Source of the DNA: CAWAYR01 sp050250955
GTDB lineage: Bacteria; Acidobacteriota; Vicinamibacteria; Vicinamibacterales; UBA2999
Assembly (NCBI GenBank): GCA_050250955.1
Contig: JBFWNR010000003.1
Location: 1 to 64,000, forward strand
Length of the DNA stretch: 64,000 nucleotides
Direction: 5' to 3'
This document shows positions 16,875 through 25,233 of this stretch, in pieces. Each line of letters starts with the position of its first letter. Within the stretch, counting starts at the first letter, position 1. The notes under the pieces were generated by a model that was given only the letters and a program-made list of their open reading frames with translations, was not told where the DNA came from and did not search any database. A program made the position numbers and the translations under genes.

Positions 16875-18088
16875 GCGGACAGGACGATCGACTCCTGCGG
16901 CGCGTGGTGGAGGCGGCCGCGCGCGCGCCGGCGGCCGGACCGTGCCCGGACGCCGAGGTGCTGGGCCTCTACGCCGAGCGGATGCTCGACGACGACGAAC
17001 GCGAGGCGCTGGACGGCCACGTCGCCGCCTGCCCGCGCTGTCAGGAGGCAGTGGCGGCGCTGGTGCGCGGCGCGCCCGAGGCGGGTGTCGAGGCCGCGGC
17101 GGGCCCGACCACGGCTGGCAGTGGCGCCGGTGTGGTGCCCGCGCCGTGGTGGTCGGGCTGGCGGTGGCTGGCGCCGGCAGCGACGCTGGCGGCGATGGCC
17201 GTGGTGGCGGTCTGGGTGAGCCGGCCGGCGCAGCCGGAGTTGACGATGACGAGCGCCGAGCCCGAGCGCCCGGCCGCGGCGCGGCCAGGGGCGGAGTTGG
17301 CGGACGCCCAGTCGCCGCCACCGGCCTTGCCGGAGTCGCCGCCGCCGGCGGCGCCCGTCGATGCGCCGTTGGCCGCCAGACGCAGTGCCCCGGGCGGCGG
17401 TACGCCCGCGGCGGCAGCGGCGCGGCAGGAAGCCGTCGTCCCCGCTGCGCCGGCGGCCGAGACGCGTGAACGCAGCGCTGCGGGCCTGCGCGACGTCGAG
17501 CGGCGCGTCGACTCGGCCGGCGCGGCGTCCCAGCGGCTGGCCCGCGCGGAGCCGGATGCCCCGGCCGTGGCCGCGGGTGCCGCGCCGGCACCTCCGCCGA
17601 CAGCGTCGCCGGTGGCCCCGGCACCGGTGGGGGCCGTCGCGGCAGACACGGCCGGCGCCCCGGCGCGGGAATCGGCGTCGAACGCGGGCACGGCCAAGGC
17701 GCTGCAGGAGACGGCCGGCGTCGCCGGTCGGACCGGCCAGGGCCAGGCGCGGGCTACGGCGACGCTCTCGGGCCGGGTGACGTCGCGTGCGCGTCGGGCG
17801 CTGCCGGATGGTGCCGTCATCGCCGTGCGACTGCTCGACGTGTCGCGGCCCGATGCGGCGTCGGTGGAGCTCGGGCGCGCCGAGATCGTCACCCGCGGCG
17901 GGCAGATGCCGGTGCCGTTCGTGGTGCGATACGACCCGGCGGCGGTCGACGCGGGACGCCGCTACGCCGTGCAGGTGACGGTGGCCATCGACGGGGAGAT
18001 CCGTTTCCGCACGGTCTCCGCGCAGCCGGTCTTGACCGCCGGCGCCCCGGCGACGAGCGTCGAGGTCGTCGTCGACCCTGTGCAATGA
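16871..18088 (+). CDS. Zinc-finger anti-sigma factor fused to a YbaY-like domain
   Basis: Start GTG 16871 overlaps the sigma gene stop (GTGA); 405 aa. The N-terminus has a zf-HC2-type motif, LDGHVAACPRCQEAV, the H-x3-C-x2-C site that binds ECF sigma factors. One membrane helix follows near residues 100-116 (APAATLAAMAVVAVWV). A low-complexity Ala/Pro/Arg region of about 180 residues comes next. The last 100 residues, with SGRVTSRARRALPDGAVIAV and VPFVVRYDPAAV, read like the YbaY family seen in lipoproteins. A sensor made of a cytoplasmic sigma-binding part and a periplasmic YbaY-like part is my inference. Confidence 0.8.
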   Translation: MSGQDDRLLRRVVEAAARAPAAGPCPDAEVLGLYAERMLDDDEREALDGHVAACPRCQEAVAALVRGAPEAGVEAAAGPTTAGSGAGVVPAPWWSGWRWLAPAATLAAMAVVAVWVSRPAQPELTMTSAEPERPAAARPGAELADAQSPPPALPESPPPAAPVDAPLAARRSAPGGGTPAAAAARQEAVVPAAPAAETRERSAAGLRDVERRVDSAGAASQRLARAEPDAPAVAAGAAPAPPPTASPVAPAPVGAVAADTAGAPARESASNAGTAKALQETAGVAGRTGQGQARATATLSGRVTSRARRALPDGAVIAVRLLDVSRPDAASVELGRAEIVTRGGQMPVPFVVRYDPAAVDAGRRYAVQVTVAIDGEIRFRTVSAQPVLTAGAPATSVEVVVDPVQ

Positions 18089-18103
18089 CAATTACGTGCT
18101 TCC

Positions 18104-18155
18104 CCACCTTGGTGCCAGGCACCACGGTGACGGTCGGTGCCTGGCACCGAGGTGG
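18104..18155. repeat. GGTGCCAGGCACC palindrome behind the anti-sigma gene
   Basis: A left arm at 18104-18123 and a right arm at 18136-18155 pair over 20 nt with one mismatch and a 12-nt loop. The core GGTGCCAGGCACC is shared with the elements at 2668 and 58194. It lies 15 nt after a stop and before threonine aldolase, and may act as a transcript end or RNA-stabilising hairpin. Confidence 0.85.
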
Positions 18156-18181
18156 CCAGATTTCGGATTTGTGATGGGTGC

Positions 18182-19246
18182 ATGAATTTCACCAGCGACA
18201 ACGTCGCCGGCGTCGACGACGCGATCCTCGACGCCATCCGCGACGCCAACCACGGCGTCGCGCCGGCCTACGGCCACGACGACTGGACGGCGCGCGCCGA
18301 AGCACGGCTGCGCGAGGTGTTCGAATGCGATCTCGACGCCTATCTGGTCGTCACCGGCACGGCGGCCAACGCGCTGGCCCTGGCCGCCTGCTGCCCGCCG
18401 CACGGCGCGGTGGTCTGTCATCACGAAGCGCACCTCGCCACCGATGAATGCGGCGCGCCCGAGCTCTTCACCGGCGGCGCCAAGCTGCTCGGGGTCCGCG
18501 CCCCGGCCGGCAAGCTGACGCCGGGCGCCGTCGCGGCGATGCTGGCGACGCTCGGCCGCGGCGAGCACGAGCAGCGGCCGCGGGTGCTGTCGCTCTCGCA
18601 AGCCACCGAGCTCGGCACGGTCTATGGTGCCGACGAGGTGGCGGCGCTGGCGGCGCTCGCCGACACCCATCGTCTGCACGTGCACATGGACGGCGCCCGC
18701 TTCGCCAACGCGCTGGTGCACGCCGGGGTGTCGCCCGCCGAGCTGTCGTGGCGCGCCGGCGTGGACGTGCTGTCGTTCGGTGCCACCAAGAACGGCGCCC
18801 TCGGCGTCGAAGCCGTGGTGTTCTTCGATCGCGCGCTCGCCGACGAGTTCCGCTACCGCCGCAAGCGCGCCGGCCAGCTGGTGTCGAAGGGCCGCTTCCT
18901 CGCCGCGCAGATGCTCGCCTATCTCGACGCCGATCGGTGGCTGGCGAACGCCCGTCACGCCAATGCCGCCGCGGATCGCCTGGCGGCACGGCTGCGCGAC
19001 ATCCCGGCCGTGCGCCTGCCGCTGCCGGCCCAGGCCAACGCGGTGTTCGCGATCGTCCCGGCCGCGCTGCACGCCGCGCTGCGGTCCCGGGGCGCGCACT
19101 ATCTCGAGTGGCCCGGCGAGGGACCGGGCACCGACCGGGTCGGCGACGACGAGGTGTTCATCCGCCTGCTCACCTCGTTTCGCACCAGTCACGCCGAGGT
19201 GGACCGCTTCGCCGCCGCGATTCGCGAGGCGGCCGCCGCGCTCTGA
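18182..19246 (+). CDS. Low-specificity L-threonine aldolase-like enzyme
   Basis: The ATG at 18182 gives 354 aa starting MNFTSDNVAGVDDAIL, the usual beginning of the family. PLP-lyase landmarks are TGTAANALAL, HMDGARFANAL and the PLP lysine in SFGATKNGALG (about residue 202). The enzyme should cleave threonine or allo-threonine to glycine and acetaldehyde, or run the reverse reaction. It is monocistronic here, with a palindromic repeat just upstream and a small membrane-protein gene converging from the other side. Confidence 0.88.
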   Translation: MNFTSDNVAGVDDAILDAIRDANHGVAPAYGHDDWTARAEARLREVFECDLDAYLVVTGTAANALALAACCPPHGAVVCHHEAHLATDECGAPELFTGGAKLLGVRAPAGKLTPGAVAAMLATLGRGEHEQRPRVLSLSQATELGTVYGADEVAALAALADTHRLHVHMDGARFANALVHAGVSPAELSWRAGVDVLSFGATKNGALGVEAVVFFDRALADEFRYRRKRAGQLVSKGRFLAAQMLAYLDADRWLANARHANAAADRLAARLRDIPAVRLPLPAQANAVFAIVPAALHAALRSRGAHYLEWPGEGPGTDRVGDDEVFIRLLTSFRTSHAEVDRFAAAIREAAAAL

Positions 19247-19285
19247 GCGGCACGCGCGGACAGAGCTGCCCGCTCCGTGGGGCGG

Positions 19286-19519
19286 CTAGAGCATCGCCAG
19301 CCAGCCGGCCAGCGCCGCCCGCAGCGTTTCGAGCATCGCCTCCACCAGCGGCAGGAGATCACCGGACGTGGCGACGTCGGCGGCGACGACCGGATCGGAG
19401 AACAGCAGCCACGCCGCGAGCGCCAGCAACGACGTCAGACCCGCGCCCACGCCGACCACCCACCGCGTTACCGCGGCCGGCCAGGCGGCACGGCGTGTCC
19501 GGGTGCGGGGGCGATCCAT
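19286..19519 (-). CDS. Hypothetical small membrane protein
   Basis: This 77-aa frame starts with a basic stretch (MDRPRTRTRRAAW) followed by one strong membrane helix (about residues 21-42) and a second hydrophobic helix near the C-terminus. I recognise no family. It is convergent with the threonine aldolase gene, 39 nt away, and fills an otherwise empty gap before the amidohydrolase promoter. The positive-inside arrangement supports a real protein, but no ribosome-binding site is obvious. Confidence 0.4.
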   Translation of the reverse strand: MDRPRTRTRRAAWPAAVTRWVVGVGAGLTSLLALAAWLLFSDPVVAADVATSGDLLPLVEAMLETLRAALAGWLAML

Positions 19520-19690
19520 GACCGGCCAGCGGGAGCGAGAGCCGTGCCAGTGACGTCACCGGCCGACGCCCGGCAGAACGGCGCGAAATCCGCGGGTCAA
19601 GGCGTCCCGAACGCCCGGGGCCCCGCCTCAGGTGTCCGCTTCCGGGACGTCGGGTGCCGCGATCCGCGATGACGGCGCGGCCGTGCGTGG

Positions 19691-19696
19691 TAGTGT
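19691..19696 (+). promoter_or_regulatory. -10 element 6 nt from a start codon (leaderless-type)
   Basis: TAGTGT sits 6 nt before the ATG at 19703, so transcription would begin at or next to the start codon. No Shine-Dalgarno sequence precedes the ATG. Similar arrangements occur at 29921, 39596, 42527 and 54969. Confidence 0.45.
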
Positions 19697-19702
19697 CCGC
19701 CC

Positions 19703-21028
19703 ATGTCCACGTCCTCCCACCGCGACGGCGTCGTCGGCATCACCGGCTGGGCGGCGCTCGTCGCGCTCGCCCTGCTCGCCGCCGCACCGCACGCCGCGCA
19801 GCGCGCGGTCACCGACCGGACGGTGCTCGTCACGGCCGCGCGCGTCATCGACGGGCTGGGTGGCGCGCCGATCCGTGACGGCGGCGTGCTCATCCGGGGC
19901 GAGCGCATCGAGCGGATCGGCCCGGCCGCGGGGATGACCGCCGACGAGGTCATCGACCTGGGCAGCAGCACGGTCCTGCCGGGACTCATCGACCTCCACA
20001 CGCACCTCACCGACGAGGTCGGCACCAACTGGGAAGCGGCGTTGCTCAGCACCACGCCCGGCCGCGCCGCCATCTACGGCGCGGTCAACGCCCGCACCAC
20101 CCTGATGGCCGGGTTCACCACCGCGCGCGACATGGGCCCGACCTGGCCCTACGTGGACATCGACCTGCGCTACGCCATCGACAAGGGCTCGGTGCCGGGA
20201 CCGCGGCTGCAGGTGGCCGGCAACTACGTCTCGGCCACCGGTGGCGCCGGCGATGCCCGGCAGTTCTCGATCTACGTCGACGTGCCGATCGTCCGCAACC
20301 TCGCCGACGGCGTCGACGAGGTGCGGCGGGTGACCCGCACCAACCTCAAGAACGGCGCCGACTTCATCAAGATCCTGGCCACCGGCGCGGTGATGTCGAA
20401 GGGCATCCCGCCGGGGGCGCAGCAGTACTCCGATGCGGAGCTGGCGGTGGCCGTCGAGGAGGCGACCCGCTGGGGACGGTTCGTCGCCGCCCACGCGCAC
20501 GGCACCGAGGGCATCAAGGCGGCGGTCCGCGCCGGTGTCCGCACCATCGACCACGGCAGCATGCTCGACGACGAAGCGGCGCGGATGATGAAGGCCCGGG
20601 GCACCTACTTCGCTCCGACGCTCTACGTCGGCCACACCATCCTCAACGACAACGAGGCGCTCAACATCCCCGCGCACCAGGTGGAACGCGAGAAGGCGAT
20701 GCAGGGCACGCAGGAGAAGGCGTTCAGGACGGCGCTGTCCCACGGCCTGCCGATCGCGTTTGCCACCGACGCCGGCGTCTTCCCGCACGGCGAGAACGCG
20801 CGCGAGTTCACGCTCCGCGTCGGCCTGGGCCAGACGCCGATGGCGGCAATCGAAGGCGCCACCCGCATCGCCGCCGAGGCGATCGGCTGGAGCGACCGTG
20901 TCGGAACACTGCAGCCAGGACGCTTCGCCGACCTCATCGCCGTGGCCGGCGATCCGCTCACCGACATCACCGAGCTGGAGCGCGTCCGGTTCGTGATGCA
21001 GGGCGGCCGAGTCTACAAGTCACAGTAG
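19703..21028 (+). CDS. Secreted metal-dependent amidohydrolase (Xaa-Pro dipeptidase-like)
   Basis: The 441-aa product has an N-terminal signal/anchor segment (about residues 14-32). The amidohydrolase fold shows the two-His strand LPGLIDLHTHLT, a lysine in GADFIKILATGAV, AAHAHGTEGIKAAV, TIDHGSM and the metal aspartate in FATDAGVFPHG. C-terminal GTLQPGRFADLIAV is the usual closing strand. This subgroup contains imidazolonepropionase-like and prolidase-like enzymes acting on dipeptides or carbamates, and the exact substrate is open. The start lacks a ribosome-binding site and has a -10-like box at 6 nt. Confidence 0.85.
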   Translation: MSTSSHRDGVVGITGWAALVALALLAAAPHAAQRAVTDRTVLVTAARVIDGLGGAPIRDGGVLIRGERIERIGPAAGMTADEVIDLGSSTVLPGLIDLHTHLTDEVGTNWEAALLSTTPGRAAIYGAVNARTTLMAGFTTARDMGPTWPYVDIDLRYAIDKGSVPGPRLQVAGNYVSATGGAGDARQFSIYVDVPIVRNLADGVDEVRRVTRTNLKNGADFIKILATGAVMSKGIPPGAQQYSDAELAVAVEEATRWGRFVAAHAHGTEGIKAAVRAGVRTIDHGSMLDDEAARMMKARGTYFAPTLYVGHTILNDNEALNIPAHQVEREKAMQGTQEKAFRTALSHGLPIAFATDAGVFPHGENAREFTLRVGLGQTPMAAIEGATRIAAEAIGWSDRVGTLQPGRFADLIAVAGDPLTDITELERVRFVMQGGRVYKSQ

Positions 21029-21058
21029 GGGTCAGGCCAGCCTTGTTGACGTTTCTGC

Positions 21059-22534
21059 CTACTGCACGCGCTCGACGTAGCTGTCGCCGGTGATCATCCG
21101 CACCACCCGGCCGCCCTCCTCCACGAAGCGGACGACCTCGCCCACCGGCCCGCCGCCGGTCGGCGCGGTGTAACGGAACTGGCCGTTGCCAATCGGCACC
21201 AGCTGCACCGGGCTGTCGAGGTTCGGTCCACTGGGGTTGATGACCACCAGCCGCCGGTGCAGTTCGACGACGTGCGACTCGCCGCCGCGGCCGCGATACA
21301 GCCCGGCGAATCGCGACCACGACGGATCCCAGGCCGATGCCGCATCGTCGCCCTGCGGCGCCGACGCCTTGGCCACCGCCGCGCCGACCGTGCGCATCAG
21401 CTGCGTGGCGATCGCGCCCGGGTTGCTGTCGTCGGCGTTGGTGAGCACGATGACCGCCACCTTGCCGTCGAGCTGCAGCACGGTCTGGGTCTGGTAGCCG
21501 GGATAGCTGCCGCCGTGCTGCACGTAGACGGTGTCGCGGTCGCGACGCACGGCGAAGCCGATGGCGTTGCCCTGCGTCCAGTTGTCCTCGAGCACGCGCA
21601 CCCGGTGCATGTCGCGCAGCGAGCCGGTGCTGAGGATGCGGCCGCCGCCCGACGGGCCGCGCCGGAACTGCGCCGACGCGAAGCGCGCCATGTCCTCGAC
21701 GGTGGAGGTGATGCCGGTGGCCGCACCCATCCCGCGGGCGTCGATGAACGGGTTGGTCGCGCGGCTGCCGTCCGGCATGCGCCGCCCGTAGCCGACGGCC
21801 AGCCCGGGCACGTCGCGGTCGACGCTCGACGAGGTCATGCCGAGCGGCGCGTAGATGTGCTGCTGGACGTAGTCGGCCCACGACTGGCCGCTCACCGCCT
21901 CGATGACCAGGCCGGCCACGGCATAGGCGAGGTTGGAGTACTTCCAGCGCACGTCGGGCGAGAACGGCGCGTGGCGGTCCGGCAGCAGCCCGCGCAGTTC
22001 GTCGGTGGTCGGGAAATCGAAGTCGGTCCAGTGCGAGCCGGCCTCGCGCGGCAGCCCGGAGCCGTGGGTCAGCAGCTCCTCGATGGTGATCGGCCGGTCG
22101 TCGGGATCGGCGGCGACGACCCGGAACCAGGGCAGGTGCCTGGTTACCGGGTCGTCGAGGCCGAGCTTGCCCTGCTCGCGCAGCTGCATCACCGCGGTCG
22201 CGGTGAAGAGCTTGCTGTGCGACGCCATGCGGAACTTCGTCTGCGGCGTCATCGCCACCCTGGCGGCGGTGTCGGCGAAGCCGAAGCCCCGCGCCCAGAC
22301 GAGATCCTGGTCGGCCACGACGCCGACGGCGATGCCCGGAAGGTGGCGCGACAGCATCTGCCCCTCGAGCCAGGCCGTGAACAGCCGCTGGGCGCCGAGG
22401 ACTTCGGGATCGCGCGCCACGCGATCGGCGGGCGACGTCTGCGCGCCGGCCAATGCCGCGGCGCCGACCAGCAGCACGACGAGGACGAGCCCGCGAACGG
22501 CGCGCGGGGGGGTGGCGGCGACGGACATCGGCAT
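21059..22534 (-). CDS. Secreted serine hydrolase, class C beta-lactamase family
   Basis: ATG 22534 is chosen because GGAGG lies 5 nt upstream; the product is 491 aa with a signal peptide ending near AALAGAQ. The active-site set is the SxxK motif in MASHSKLFT, the YxN in KYSNLAYAV and an HGG in VQHGGSYPG. This family includes class C beta-lactamases, D-aminopeptidases and esterases; a C-terminal beta-rich region of about 110 residues suggests a peptidase/esterase rather than a drug-resistance enzyme. It converges with the amidohydrolase gene, 30 nt apart. Confidence 0.87.
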   Translation of the reverse strand: MPMSVAATPPRAVRGLVLVVLLVGAAALAGAQTSPADRVARDPEVLGAQRLFTAWLEGQMLSRHLPGIAVGVVADQDLVWARGFGFADTAARVAMTPQTKFRMASHSKLFTATAVMQLREQGKLGLDDPVTRHLPWFRVVAADPDDRPITIEELLTHGSGLPREAGSHWTDFDFPTTDELRGLLPDRHAPFSPDVRWKYSNLAYAVAGLVIEAVSGQSWADYVQQHIYAPLGMTSSSVDRDVPGLAVGYGRRMPDGSRATNPFIDARGMGAATGITSTVEDMARFASAQFRRGPSGGGRILSTGSLRDMHRVRVLEDNWTQGNAIGFAVRRDRDTVYVQHGGSYPGYQTQTVLQLDGKVAVIVLTNADDSNPGAIATQLMRTVGAAVAKASAPQGDDAASAWDPSWSRFAGLYRGRGGESHVVELHRRLVVINPSGPNLDSPVQLVPIGNGQFRYTAPTGGGPVGEVVRFVEEGGRVVRMITGDSYVERVQ

Positions 22535-22609
22535 CGGAACCTCCGTGCGCGGGATTATGGCCCGGGGACGACGCCGTGACATGTGTCTCCGCGAACGCTC
22601 GCGGGTGGC

Positions 22610-22638
22610 TTGACAGGCGCGGGAGCGAGGCGTAGGGT
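22610..22638 (+). promoter_or_regulatory. Strong sigma-70-type promoter
   Basis: A perfect TTGACA (22610-22615) is followed after exactly 17 nt by TAGGGT (22633-22638). Transcription should start near 22645. It is the best promoter in the window and does not point directly at a long gene; it drives the structured region that ends at the terminator 23015-23055. Confidence 0.75.
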
Positions 22639-22726
22639 GCGACTAGATGCATCACTCGCCGCCAGGCGACGGGGCCGGATGCACCTCGAACACCTCACGG
22701 GCCCCGGTTCGGAAAGGAGGTCGCAC

Positions 22727-22777
22727 GTGACGAAAGTCCCGAGCACTGATCCACCGGGCCAGTCGCGGCCGTGCTAG
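22727..22777 (+). CDS. 16-aa short ORF with an excellent ribosome-binding site
   Basis: GTG 22727 follows AAAGGAGG (22713-22720) with a 6-nt spacer, the best translation start seen in the window. It reads MTKVPSTDPPGQSRPC and stops at TAG 22775-22777. The peptide is polar, proline-rich and ends in cysteine; I recognise no family. Two CCTC motifs upstream (22684-22687 and 22693-22696) could pair with the GGAGG and hide it. It may be a leader peptide or a small product in its own right. Confidence 0.5.
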   Translation: MTKVPSTDPPGQSRPC

Positions 22778-23014
22778 ACGGCCCGCTCCGCACCTGACGC
22801 CATCACGGCCAGGCGCACTCGACGTCGCATCCATGGGCCTGTGGCCCGCGCGCGCCGTTGCCGGCCCGGCAACCGCGTCGCGCGTCAGGGATGCTGGACT
22901 CGTGCCGCCGTCGGGTTGGCATGGGCGCTGAGCGGGTCGCCGACGCGGCCTGTCACGACGGCCCACACGCGATCGTCGGCCGTTCCCGACCGGCGAGGTG
23001 GCTGTGTGTGGACC

Positions 23015-23055
23015 GAGAAGGGCATCCTGACCAGCGGATGCCCTTCTCCTTTTTC
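23015..23055 (+). terminator. Intrinsic terminator
   Basis: GAGAAGGGCATCC (23015-23027) pairs perfectly with GGATGCCCTTCTC (23036-23048) around an 8-nt loop, followed by a C and a run of T residues. It is a textbook Rho-independent terminator on the + strand, 72 nt before the S9 peptidase start. Confidence 0.92.
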
Positions 23056-23126
23056 GGCCGCTCCGCCAGCCGGCGGCTCCGGTCGCGGTAGACTGCGCGC
23101 ACGCCGTCCCGTCCCGCGAGGTGCGC

Positions 23127-25232
23127 ATGATTCTCCGCCGACTCCCGCTCTGGCTCGGCCTCGTCCTGGTCGCCACACTCCCCGCCGCCGCGCAGACCCC
23201 GCGGCCGATCACCCTCGCCGACTACTACCGGGTCGAGACCGTCAACGGCACCGCGCTGTCGCCCGATGGCCGCTGGGTCGCCTTCGTGCGCACGGTCATC
23301 GTCGAGAGCGAGAACCGCCGGCACAGCGACATCTGGATCGCGGCCGCCGACGGCTCGTCGCCGCCCCGACGCCTGACCAACCCGGCGCTGTCGTCGTCAT
23401 CGCCGCGTTGGAGCCCCGATGGGCGCCTGCTGGCCTTCACGTCGCGGCGCGCCGCCGTCGACGCGGGCGGGCCGGTCACCGACAGCGTGTGGTTCCTGCG
23501 CATGGACGGCCCGGGCGGCGAGGCCTTCCGCATCGCCGGCGTGGAGGGCGCGCCGGTGTTCAGCCCCGACAACAGATGGATCGCCTTCACCAAGGCGGTG
23601 GCGCCGGCGCCACCGCGGCCGGCGGCCGCGCGAACCGCCTTCGAGACGCTCACCGACGAGCGCTTCAAGGGCCGGGTCTACGACTGGATGAACGCCCGCT
23701 TCGACGGCCGCGGCTACCTGCCCGACCCGCGCGATCCGCAGGCGACGCCGCCGCAGGAGCTGTTCGTCGTCGGCCGCGACGGCGGCGTGCCGCGGCAGCT
23801 CACCACACTGGGGGTGGACGTGCGCGAGCCGTCGTGGCGTGCCGACAGCCGCGCGCTGGTCTTCACCGCCGACCTGTCGCAGCGTGACGAGTACGTCTAC
23901 GAGCGCGCCGACCTCTTCACGGTGGACCTCGACGCCCGCACCACGCGCCTCACCGACGACGGCTTCGATCACGGCGCGCCGATCTGGGCCGCCGACGGCT
24001 CGATCGTGGCGCTGCGGGAGCAGAGCCTGAACCAGATCCTCGCCGCCCGGCAGACCCACGGCTCCGCCACCGATCTCTACCGCTTCCCCGCCGGTGGCGG
24101 CGCCCCGGTCAACCTGACCGCGTCGTGGGACTACATCCCGCGTCCGCCGCGCATCGCTCCCGAGGGCCGGGTCGTGACCTTCATGGCCGGCGTGGCCGGC
24201 GCCACCCACCTGTTCCGAGTGCCGCTGACCGGCGGCGCCGTGGAGCAGGTGACCCGTGGCGCCCGCCGCCTCGCCGACGCCTCGATCGCCTGGGACGCCG
24301 ACCGCGTCGCCTACGTGGCCGGCGACGCCACCCATCCTCCCGAGGTCTACGTCGCCGGTCTCGACGGCAGCGGCGAGCAGCGGCTGACCTCGTTCAACGA
24401 CGCGCTGGTCGCCGCCATCCGCCCGCGGCCGGCCGAGCCGATCCGCTTCACGAGCCGCGACGGCGCCGCCGTGGAAGGCTGGGTGATCCTGCCGGCCGGG
24501 GCCGACGCGACCCGCAAGGTGCCGCTCATCCTCGCCATCCACGGCGGCCCGCACAGCGCTTACGGCCACGACTTCTCGGTGCAGTTCCAGTCGTGGGCGG
24601 CGGCCGGGTACGCCGTGCTCTACACCAACCCGCGCGGCTCGACCGAGTACGGCGAGCAGCACTTGTGGGACACGTGGGGCGGCTGGGGCGGACGCGACTA
24701 CGAGGACGTCATGGCCGGCGTGGACTACGTCGTCGGCCGCTATCCGGTCGATCCGACGCGGCTCGGCGTCACCGGCTACTCCTACGGCGGGTTCCTGACC
24801 AACTGGGTGATCACGCAGACCACGCGCTTCCGCGCCGCCATCGTCGGCGCCGGCATCTCCAACTGGGTCAGCGACTACGGCACCGCCGACATCCCGCGCA
24901 CCAAGGAAAGCGAGTTCGGCGGCACGCCGTGGGAGGCCAGGGGCGCCGAGGCGCTGCTCAAGTGGTCGCCGGTGATGCACGCCGCCACGGTCACCACGCC
25001 GACGCTGTTCGTGCACGGCGAAGCCGACCTGCGGGTGCCGATCGAGCAGGGCGAGCAGATGTACACGGCGCTGAAGAAGCTCAAGGTGCCGGCCCGTTTC
25101 GTCCGCTACCCGGACAGCTACCACGGCGGCTGGACGCCGTGGAACACGGTGCACCGCTACCAGCAGGAGCTGGCCTGGTGGCGGGCGCACCTGCAGAACG
25201 GTGCCGACACCGACCGCGCCGCGCGCCGCTGA
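23127..25232 (+). CDS. Secreted S9 prolyl-oligopeptidase family peptidase
   Basis: ATG 23127 (701 aa) is preferred over the in-frame GTG 6 nt upstream because GAGG is correctly spaced from it. A signal peptide ends near LPAAAQ. Residues about 35-420 form a beta-propeller built from TolB/WD40-like units (LSPDGRWVAF, WSPDGRLLAF, FSPDNRWIAF). The alpha/beta-hydrolase follows, with S552 in GYSYGGF, D634 in HGEADLRVP and H666 in SYHGGW. It should remove dipeptides or acylated residues from peptides outside the cytoplasm. It starts 72 nt behind an intrinsic terminator and may be attenuated. Confidence 0.92.
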   Translation: MILRRLPLWLGLVLVATLPAAAQTPRPITLADYYRVETVNGTALSPDGRWVAFVRTVIVESENRRHSDIWIAAADGSSPPRRLTNPALSSSSPRWSPDGRLLAFTSRRAAVDAGGPVTDSVWFLRMDGPGGEAFRIAGVEGAPVFSPDNRWIAFTKAVAPAPPRPAAARTAFETLTDERFKGRVYDWMNARFDGRGYLPDPRDPQATPPQELFVVGRDGGVPRQLTTLGVDVREPSWRADSRALVFTADLSQRDEYVYERADLFTVDLDARTTRLTDDGFDHGAPIWAADGSIVALREQSLNQILAARQTHGSATDLYRFPAGGGAPVNLTASWDYIPRPPRIAPEGRVVTFMAGVAGATHLFRVPLTGGAVEQVTRGARRLADASIAWDADRVAYVAGDATHPPEVYVAGLDGSGEQRLTSFNDALVAAIRPRPAEPIRFTSRDGAAVEGWVILPAGADATRKVPLILAIHGGPHSAYGHDFSVQFQSWAAAGYAVLYTNPRGSTEYGEQHLWDTWGGWGGRDYEDVMAGVDYVVGRYPVDPTRLGVTGYSYGGFLTNWVITQTTRFRAAIVGAGISNWVSDYGTADIPRTKESEFGGTPWEARGAEALLKWSPVMHAATVTTPTLFVHGEADLRVPIEQGEQMYTALKKLKVPARFVRYPDSYHGGWTPWNTVHRYQQELAWWRAHLQNGADTDRAARR

Positions 25233-25233
25233 T

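Larger units (their letters stand above)
22645..23055 (+). ncRNA. Candidate structured RNA with a 5' short ORF, unknown family
   Basis: Between the promoter at 22610 and the terminator at 23055 lie about 410 nt with no normal gene. Several hairpins can be paired by eye: TGCATC/GATGCA (22648-22684), GGGCC-TGT-GGCCC (about 22835-22847), GTTGCC-GGCCC-GGCAAC (about 22857-22873), both enclosed by a GCATCC/GGATGC stem, and a CCACAC/GTGTGG-closed domain near 22964-23011. I compared it with RNase P RNA, tmRNA, 6S and SRP RNA from memory and saw none of their conserved blocks. It may be an independent RNA or a long leader for the S9 peptidase gene. Confidence 0.5.

Noticed and set aside
21059..22534. 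Antibiotic-resistance beta-lactamase
   Set aside because: The class C fold is shared with many peptidases and esterases, and the long extra C-terminal domain and general context give no support for resistance.
22645..23055. RNase P RNA or tmRNA as identity of the structured region
   Set aside because: The length fits RNase P, and GACGAAAGTCC looks a little like its 5' core, but the other conserved blocks (for example the 3' ACAGAA segment) are absent; tmRNA ends and a tag ORF ending in ALAA are absent too.
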